From: Phocaeicola_A sp964481755
Lineage (GTDB): Bacteria; Bacteroidota; Bacteroidia; Bacteroidales; Bacteroidaceae
DNA: 18,577 nt
Assembly: GCA_964481755.1 (NCBI GenBank)
Contig: CAYZVH010000049.1
Span: 1-18,577 of the forward strand
Direction of reading: 5' to 3'
Below, piece after piece: positions 13,914 through 18,577 of the stretch. The position numbers and the translations under genes were made by a program. The notes under the pieces are model-generated. The model ran no database searches. It saw nothing but the letters and a program-made list of their open reading frames with translations, and was not told the DNA's origin. How positions within the stretch are numbered: position 1 is the first letter of the stretch; each line of letters begins with the position of its first letter.

Positions 13914-14588
13914 TTACTCCAGTAAATCGGGACGAAGCCGCTTGGTACGTTCGATAGCTTGCTCCAGTTCCCAATCGCGGATGTTTCGTTCATGGCCCGA
14001 AAGCAATACATCGGGAACTTTCCAGCCTTTGTATTCAGCCGGGCGAGTGTATACGGGAGGTGCAAGCAGATTATCCTGAAAAGAATCTGACAAGGCGGAT
14101 TGCTCATCCGAAATCACTCCCGGAATGATACGCACGATGGCATCCGCCATGACGGCAGCAGCCAACTCTCCCCCTGTGAGCACATAGTCACCGATACTGA
14201 TTTCCTTAGTGATAAAATGCTCTCGAATACGATAATCGATGCCCTTGAAATGTCCACAAAGTATAATCAGATTCTGACTGAGTGACAGTGTGTTGGCCAT
14301 TCCTTGATTAAACTGTTCACCATCAGGTGTAGTGAAAATCACCTCGTCATACTCACGCTCCGCTTTCAATGCCGTGATGCAACGGTCAATCGGTTCTATC
14401 TGCATCACCATGCCTGCGCACCCGCCATACGGATAGTCGTCCACACGGCCATGCTTGTCGAGCGTGTAGTCGCGCAAGTTATGTATATGGATTTCAGCAA
14501 GCCCTTTCTTCTGAGCCCGGCTCATAATGGAACAATTGAAGAATCCCTCAATCATCTCAGGCAAAACGGTTATGATGTCAATTCTCAT
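13914..14588 (-). CDS. trmD: tRNA (guanine-N1)-methyltransferase
   Basis: This encodes 224 residues, at the short end of the normal TrmD range. It methylates G37 of tRNAs that read codons starting with C and prevents +1 frameshifting. The start MRIDIITVLPEM, the loop DDYPYGGCAGMVMQIEPI (50-67), CGHFKGIDYRI (111-121) and the trefoil-knot segment SIGDYVLTGGELAA (131-144) with IPGV (155-158) are all present. The C-terminal tRNA-binding half has PPVYTRPAEYKGWKVPDVLLSGHE. In many bacteria trmD sits in the rpsP-rimM-rplS operon. Here it stands alone, convergent with pyrD and divergent from ligA, which is normal in Bacteroides as far as I know. Confidence 0.97.
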   Translation of the reverse strand: MRIDIITVLPEMIEGFFNCSIMSRAQKKGLAEIHIHNLRDYTLDKHGRVDDYPYGGCAGMVMQIEPIDRCITALKAEREYDEVIFTTPDGEQFNQGMANTLSLSQNLIILCGHFKGIDYRIREHFITKEISIGDYVLTGGELAAAVMADAIVRIIPGVISDEQSALSDSFQDNLLAPPVYTRPAEYKGWKVPDVLLSGHERNIRDWELEQAIERTKRLRPDLLE

Positions 14589-14607
14589 TGGGAACTATAT
14601 TTTTCTG

Positions 14608-14615
14608 CAAAAGTA
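14608..14615 (-). promoter_or_regulatory. -7 box for trmD
   Basis: The minus strand reads TACTTTTG, a full TAnnTTTG match, 19 bp upstream of ATG 14588, implying a very short leader. It forms an inverted repeat with the ligA -7 box. Confidence 0.55.
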
Positions 14616-14638
14616 CGAAACTTTAGCCGGAAATTGCG

Positions 14639-14646
14639 TACTTTTG
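14639..14646 (+). promoter_or_regulatory. -7 box for ligA
   Basis: TACTTTTG matches TAnnTTTG, about 70 bp upstream of ATG 14716. Its -33 region falls at the edge of the trmD -7 box, so the two polymerases would compete for the same stretch. Confidence 0.55.
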
Positions 14647-14663
14647 TCAAAGGAAGTAAACTT

Positions 14664-14678
14664 AAAGACTAAGTCTTT
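14664..14678. repeat. Palindrome AAAGACT-A-AGTCTTT in the ligA leader
   Basis: Perfect 7-bp arms with a one-base centre, about 18 bp downstream of the ligA -7 box. It is placed where a repressor could block initiation or elongation, but no regulator is identified. Confidence 0.5.
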
Positions 14679-14715
14679 GAAAATGAACAAACAAGAAATC
14701 CAATAAACCAATTAT

Positions 14716-16716
14716 ATGGAAGATATAGAACGCATCGGTCAATTACGAGAAGAGTTGCACCGACACAATTATAATTATTATGTACTGAACAGTCCAACAA
14801 TTAGTGACCACGACTTCGACTTTCTGATGAAAGAGCTGCAGGAACTGGAGACCAAACATCCAGAGTGTTACGACCCCAATTCGCCTACGATGCGTGTGGG
14901 TAGCGACATCAACAAGAATTTTGAACAGGTGGTGCACAAATACCCGATGCTATCATTGGCCAACACTTATTCCGAGGCAGATGTCACCGAATTCTACGAC
15001 CGGGTAAGCAAGGGGCTGGAAGGTGAGCCTTTTGAAATTTGTTGTGAAATGAAATTCGACGGAACTTCCATCTCACTCACTTATGAGGGAGGCAAACTGG
15101 TTAGAGCCGTCACTCGCGGGGATGGGGAGAAAGGCGACGATGTGACCGCTAACGTGAAGACAATCAAAAGCATCCCGCTCGTGCTTCATGGCAACAATTA
15201 TCCTCAGGAGTTTGAAATACGCGGTGAAATACTGATGCCATGGACCATCTTCGAGCAGCTGAACAAGGAACGGGAGGAGAACGAAGAACCTCTGTTTGCC
15301 AACCCCAGAAACGCAGCATCCGGAACACTGAAACTACAAAACTCATCAGTAGTGGCCTCACGCAAGCTCGATGCATACCTATATTATCTATTAGGTGAGA
15401 AGTTACCAACCGATGGACACTATGAAAATCTGCAAGAAGCTGCCAAATGGGGATTCAAAATATCTGATATCATGCGCAAATGTCGTACGCTACAGGAAAT
15501 TTTTGATTTCATCAATTATTGGGATGTAGAGCGTAAGAACCTCCCCGTTGCAACCGATGGCATTGTGCTGAAAGTGAATTCCTTGCGGCAACAGCGCAAC
15601 CTGGGTTACACCGCCAAATCGCCACGCTGGGCCATCGCCTATAAGTTTCAGGCAGAAAGAGCTTGTACCAGACTGAACTCTATTGATTACCGGGTTGGGC
15701 GTACGGGAATCATCACGCCGGTGGCCAATCTGGATCCAGTACAACTCTCGGGGACCATAGTTAAACGGGCATCCTTGCACAACGCGGACATCATTGAGGG
15801 GCTCAACTTGCACATAGGTGACATGGTGTACGTGGAGAAGGGCGGTGAAATCATTCCAAAAATAACAGGGGTGGATGAAGCGGTTCGTAGACCAGGATCG
15901 CTGAAGGTGCAGTTTGTCACAGAATGCCCCGTGTGTGGCAGCAAACTCATACGTTACGAGGGCGAAGCGGCCCATTACTGTCCCAACGAAACGGCTTGCC
16001 CGCCTCAGATAAAGGGTAAGATAGAGCACTTCATCAGTCGTCGTGCTATGAACATCGACGGATTGGGGCCGGAAACGGTAGACTTGTTCTATCAAGAAGG
16101 ACTCATTAAAAATGCTGCTGACCTTTACAATCTACAGGCGTCCGATATATGCGGGCTCGACAGGATGGGGGAGAAAACGGCAGAAAACATTATCGCAAGC
16201 CTGCAGGCCTCCAAACATGTTCCGTTTGAAAGGGTATTATTTGCACTCGGCATACGCTTCGTGGGTGAGACGGTGGCAAAGAAATTGACTAGAGTACTGA
16301 AAAGCATGGATGCCGTGGAGCAAGCCACACTGGACGACTTGATACACATTGATGAAGTAGGCGAGAAGATAGCCGGCAGTATCCTGACGTACTTTGCAAA
16401 TGCCAACAACCATCAGTTCGTGGACCAACTGCGGCAAGCAGGACTGACCATGCAACTCTCTGAGGAACAGACCGAAGGACAGACAAATAAGTTGGACGGA
16501 AAAACAATAGTCATCAGTGGAGTGTTTGAGCACTATTCGCGCGACGAGTACAAAACTCTCATCGAGAAACATGGAGGCAAAAACACCGGAAGTATCTCAG
16601 CCAAAACAAGTTTCATACTAGCTGGAAGTAACATGGGACCCGCAAAATTAGAGAAAGCACAGAAATTGGGCATTAAAATACTCAATGAAGATGATTTTTT
16701 GTCACTCATAGAGTAA
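14716..16716 (+). CDS. ligA: NAD-dependent DNA ligase
   Basis: This encodes 666 residues, full length for LigA, which seals nicks in replication and repair with NAD+. Domain order: Ia domain with HNYNYYVLNSPTISDHDFD (17-35); adenylation domain with AMP-accepting Lys113 in CEMKFDGTSIS (110-120), TRGDGEKGDDVT and FANPRNAASGTLK; OB fold with RVGRTGIITPVANL; zinc finger with Cys404, Cys407, Cys422 and Cys428; helix-hairpin-helix domain with ISRRAMNIDGLG and LFALGIRFVGE; and a C-terminal BRCT domain (about 590-666) beginning KLDGKTIVISGVF. All parts are intact. ATG 14716 opens at MEDIERIGQLREEL, the Ia domain. It is a separate unit; dapA follows after 59 bp with its own -7 box. Confidence 0.98.
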   Translation: MEDIERIGQLREELHRHNYNYYVLNSPTISDHDFDFLMKELQELETKHPECYDPNSPTMRVGSDINKNFEQVVHKYPMLSLANTYSEADVTEFYDRVSKGLEGEPFEICCEMKFDGTSISLTYEGGKLVRAVTRGDGEKGDDVTANVKTIKSIPLVLHGNNYPQEFEIRGEILMPWTIFEQLNKEREENEEPLFANPRNAASGTLKLQNSSVVASRKLDAYLYYLLGEKLPTDGHYENLQEAAKWGFKISDIMRKCRTLQEIFDFINYWDVERKNLPVATDGIVLKVNSLRQQRNLGYTAKSPRWAIAYKFQAERACTRLNSIDYRVGRTGIITPVANLDPVQLSGTIVKRASLHNADIIEGLNLHIGDMVYVEKGGEIIPKITGVDEAVRRPGSLKVQFVTECPVCGSKLIRYEGEAAHYCPNETACPPQIKGKIEHFISRRAMNIDGLGPETVDLFYQEGLIKNAADLYNLQASDICGLDRMGEKTAENIIASLQASKHVPFERVLFALGIRFVGETVAKKLTRVLKSMDAVEQATLDDLIHIDEVGEKIAGSILTYFANANNHQFVDQLRQAGLTMQLSEEQTEGQTNKLDGKTIVISGVFEHYSRDEYKTLIEKHGGKNTGSISAKTSFILAGSNMGPAKLEKAQKLGIKILNEDDFLSLIE

Positions 16717-16733
16717 ATATTGAAATAGTTTTG

Positions 16734-16741
16734 TAACTTTG
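16734..16741 (+). promoter_or_regulatory. -7 box for dapA
   Basis: TAACTTTG matches TAnnTTTG, 34 bp upstream of ATG 16776. No TTTG at the -33 spacing. Confidence 0.55.
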
Positions 16742-16775
16742 CGGCCGAAAATCTTTATTTGTTTTACAATTATAT

Positions 16776-17669
16776 ATGATACAGAGAAGACTTAGGGGGA
16801 TGGGAGTAGCACTTATCACCCCCTTCAAAGAAAATGGGGACGTTGACTATAAGGCACTTGTACGTTTGGTGGACTATGTCATCAAGAATGGTGCGGACTT
16901 TTTGTGTGTGCTCGGAACTACTGCTGAGACTCCGACATTAACCACTGAAGAGAAAGTCAACATAAAACGTATCGTTGTAGAACAAGTGAATGGCCGAGTG
17001 CCAATTCTGTTGGGTTGTGGAGGAAACAACACACAGGCCGTCATCGATAGTCTGAAGAACGATGATTTCACGGGCGTCGATGCTATATTGTCTGTCGTTC
17101 CTTATTACAACAAGCCTTCACAGGAAGGTATCTATCAGCATTACAAGGCTATAGCGTCCTCAACGAATATGCCCATCGTGCTTTACAATGTACCTGGACG
17201 TACTGGTGTGAACATGGCTGCCGAGACGACTTTACGCATTGCCAAAGAGTTCAAGAACGTAATCGCCATCAAGGAAGCGTCTGGAAACATCACTCAAATG
17301 GATGACATCATCAAGAACAAACCCGAGAATTTCGATGTGATATCAGGTGACGATGGCATCACTTTCCCGTTGATTTCCTTGGGTGCGGTAGGCGTTATCT
17401 CGGTGATAGGCAACGCATTTCCGCGAGAATTCAGCCGTATGACCCGTCTGGCTCTACAAGGAGATTATAACAATGCCTTGAAGATACATCATCAGTTTAC
17501 AGAACTGTTTAAACTCTTGTTTGTCGATGGCAATCCGGCTGGTGTGAAAGCTATGCTGAATGCGATGGGATTCATTGAGAATAAATTGCGTCTGCCGTTG
17601 GTGCCGACACGCATCACCACATTCGAAAAGATGCGTACCATACTTCAAGAGCTCAACATCAAGTACTGA
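16776..17669 (+). CDS. dapA: 4-hydroxy-tetrahydrodipicolinate synthase
   Basis: This encodes 297 residues, the standard DapA length, a TIM-barrel lyase that condenses pyruvate with aspartate semialdehyde in lysine and diaminopimelate synthesis. The Schiff-base Lys166 is in VIAIKEASGNI, and Tyr137 of the proton relay is in VLYNVPGRTGVN. The N-terminal MGVALITPF and LGTTAETPTLTTEEK supply the Thr-Thr part of the catalytic triad and the allosteric-site neighbourhood. SVVPYYNKPSQEGIYQHY and VISGDDGITFPLISLGAVGVISV complete the family pattern. The start MIQRRLRGMGVALITPF fits other Bacteroides proteins; MGVALITPF alone would remove the first strand. It is followed 20 nt later by a perfect terminator, so it is monocistronic. 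Confidence 0.96.
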   Translation: MIQRRLRGMGVALITPFKENGDVDYKALVRLVDYVIKNGADFLCVLGTTAETPTLTTEEKVNIKRIVVEQVNGRVPILLGCGGNNTQAVIDSLKNDDFTGVDAILSVVPYYNKPSQEGIYQHYKAIASSTNMPIVLYNVPGRTGVNMAAETTLRIAKEFKNVIAIKEASGNITQMDDIIKNKPENFDVISGDDGITFPLISLGAVGVISVIGNAFPREFSRMTRLALQGDYNNALKIHHQFTELFKLLFVDGNPAGVKAMLNAMGFIENKLRLPLVPTRITTFEKMRTILQELNIKY

Positions 17670-17688
17670 TTCAAATCTGCACAACATA

Positions 17689-17740
17689 CAAAGCGCTCCA
17701 GGTCATTCTTTTGCAGTAAACCTGGAGCGCTTTGGTTTGT
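17689..17740 (+). terminator. Rho-independent terminator after dapA
   Basis: A perfect 15-bp stem, CAAAGCGCTCCAGGT (17689-17703) with ACCTGGAGCGCTTTG (17720-17734), a 16-nt loop and a short T-rich tail GTTTGT. Confidence 0.9.
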
Positions 17741-17761
17741 ATGGTTAAACCGATACGTTTG
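17731..17761 (+). promoter_or_regulatory. Orphan promoter-like sequence
   Basis: TTTG (17731-17734), 19 bp and TACGTTTG (17754-17761) match both Bacteroidota promoter elements on the plus strand. No open frame follows. The TTTG is the last part of the dapA terminator stem, so the match could be coincidence. Confidence 0.35.
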
Positions 17762-17973
17762 TCGATTTGTTCCACTTGGCTCTATTATTCCTATATTTTC
17801 CAATAATTGGCATTATGTTTAATAGCTCTATCCAATCTCTGTGTTCCTGTGCACTGAACATATGTGCACTCAACGCATACATCTGTAGTAAAATCTGATT
17901 CTGAAAGTAACCTATATCAATGTTGACAGGATTACTTATTCGGGTTCCCAAAAAACACAAGTTTGTGGGAATT

Positions 17974-18112
17974 ATCAGTTCTTTCGTCGGCATGGAAACA
18001 TTCGTCCGGTGGTATGAGAATATGACATGTAGTTCGACAGACCTACAATTTATGGATAAAATCAGTTCCTTCGTTGGGCATTGAAACATCCCTCTGGTAG
18101 CATGAGAAAATG
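17974..18112. repeat. Imperfect ~52-bp direct repeat, two copies
   Basis: Copy 1 at 17974-18024 and copy 2 at 18061-18112 share about 80% identity with one gap. Both begin ATCAGTTC and end with ATGAGAAxATG. The shared core is TTCGT(C/T)GG(G)CAT(G/T)GAAACAT. The offset is 87 bp. This could be two members of an interspersed repeat family. Confidence 0.7.
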
Positions 18113-18133
18113 GCCATATGGTATCTGGCTCTA

Positions 18134-18212
18134 GACCATATACTCTCGGGGCTGAGACCATATACTATCAGCGGGTTGAGTATATGGTCATCGGCACTTG
18201 AGTATATAGGTC
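18134..18212. repeat. Array of four GACCATATACT sites, two direct and two inverted
   Basis: GACCATATACT at 18134-18144 and 18156-18166, then its reverse complement AGTATATGGTC at 18179-18189 and a one-base-longer version AGTATATAGGTC at 18201-18212. Start-to-start steps are 22, 23 and 22 bp, with linkers of 11-12 bp. The arrangement permits nested hairpins, and a GTTTTT run follows at 18214-18219. Confidence 0.85.
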
Positions 18213-18449
18213 TGTTTTTAGACTTGTGTGACTTGATAGATTTAAGAGGTCGCTTTATAGCTTTTGCAACTTATCCGAATGAACAGTTTTGTTTACACGA
18301 AACTTCTTCACTATTCTGCTTTCTTGTACTTCTGGGATGGAATCTGTCGTAACTAACAATTCATCAACCCTTTAGACTTATGAGAGGAATTTCGGCTAGA
18401 TACCAATCTGATTTTTCCTGCATAAAAAGGCAAAAAACAAGCGCAATTA

Positions 18450-18481
18450 TTTGGTTGGAATAAAAAAATAGTCTACTTTTG
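18450..18481 (+). promoter_or_regulatory. Consensus promoter for tRNA-Arg
   Basis: TTTG (18450-18453), a 20-bp spacer and TACTTTTG (18474-18481). Both elements match the consensus; the tRNA begins 21 bp after the -7 box. Confidence 0.75.
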
Positions 18482-18501
18482 CATCGTCAAAAACGAAATG
18501 A

Positions 18502-18575
18502 GGCCCCGTGGCTCAACTGAATAGAGCATCTGACTACGGATCAGAAGGTTACAGGTTTGAATCCTGTCGGGGTCA
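18502..18575 (+). tRNA. tRNA-Arg (anticodon ACG)
   Basis: A 74-nt cloverleaf. The acceptor stem GGCCCCG pairs with CGGGGTC (one G-T pair), D stem GCTC/GAGC, anticodon stem TCTGA/TCAGA with loop CTACGGA giving anticodon ACG, variable loop AGGTT, T stem ACAGG/CCTGT with loop TTTGAAT, and discriminator A. The following bases are CA, so CCA is not encoded. The ACG anticodon is expected to be deaminated to ICG by TadA to read CGU, CGC and CGA. The window ends two bases later. Confidence 0.95.
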
Positions 18576-18577
18576 CA

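Larger units (their letters stand above)
17735..18449. other. 715-bp gene-free interval with direct and inverted repeats
   Basis: No recognisable gene. A minus-strand frame (17745-18161) and a plus-strand frame (18110-18352) run through the repeats but have no promoter box and no familiar motif. Contents in order: orphan promoter-like sequence, unstructured A/T-rich stretch, imperfect 52-bp direct repeat, four-site array, T-run, then A/T-rich sequence leading to the tRNA promoter. I saw no transposase or integrase remnant. Confidence 0.7.

Noticed and set aside
17745..18161. Minus-strand frame of 138 codons after dapA
   Set aside because: It runs through the direct repeat and starts inside the four-site array, has no TAnnTTTG box upstream and no motif I recognise. 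Its C-terminal half looks somewhat protein-like, so a decayed gene cannot be excluded.
17974..18212. CRISPR array
   Set aside because: Only two long imperfect units, and the short sites occur in both orientations with 11-bp linkers; no cas genes.
18110..18352. Plus-strand frame of 80 codons
   Set aside because: It consists largely of the repeat array and A/T-rich sequence, and has no recognisable domain.
18502..18577. Integrated element at the tRNA-Arg gene
   Set aside because: tRNA 3' ends are common integration sites, but no integrase or repeated tRNA end is visible on the upstream side and the downstream side is outside the window.

Overview
The window looks like a chromosomal segment from a Bacteroides-type organism (order Bacteroidales). 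The gene products resemble Bacteroides proteins. Almost every transcription unit is preceded by the Bacteroidota sigma-ABfr -7 box TAnnTTTG instead of a TATAAT box. Most genes are housekeeping or core metabolic genes, and the window carries a 10-N assembly gap inside pyrD.

Layout, left to right. (1) 1-2100: the start of a minus-strand aldo/keto reductase gene diverges from aspS, which ends at a long bidirectional hairpin. (2) 2102-4720: a minus-strand operon reads DUF2148 cysteine-rich protein, aguA, aguB. The last two convert agmatine to putrescine. (3) 4865-6359: a two-gene ABC transporter of the FetAB (UPF0014) type. (4) 6394-8098: a Nif3-like metal protein and a coiled-coil C4 zinc-ribbon protein, ending at a strong terminator whose 3' arm is duplicated downstream. 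(5) 8174-10493: an orphan HsdR-N-like nuclease-fold gene diverges from AMP nucleosidase and holA. (6) 10494-11484: about 1 kb without a credible gene, AT-rich and full of short palindromes and repeats, in front of an XRE-type regulator gene (11485-11925). (7) 12088-13798: pyrK-pyrD, the two subunits of a class 1B dihydroorotate dehydrogenase. (8) trmD on the minus strand diverges from ligA; dapA follows with its own promoter. (9) 17735-18449: a second gene-free stretch with direct and inverted repeats. (10) A complete tRNA-Arg(ACG) at the right edge.

Functional links that can be supported: aguA-aguB for putrescine synthesis, the ATPase-permease pair, pyrK-pyrD, and probably nif3 with the zinc-ribbon gene. 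The remaining genes look like independent core units.

The best candidates for something undescribed are non-coding. One is the palindrome field upstream of the XRE gene, with four copies of ATTACNTATGTA and a 46-bp inverted repeat. The other is the interval after dapA: an orphan promoter-like sequence is followed by an imperfect ~52-nt direct repeat and a regularly spaced array of four 11-12 bp sites in two orientations, then a T-run. It could be an unannotated RNA gene of about 450 nt. Neither has been tested against other genomes here.
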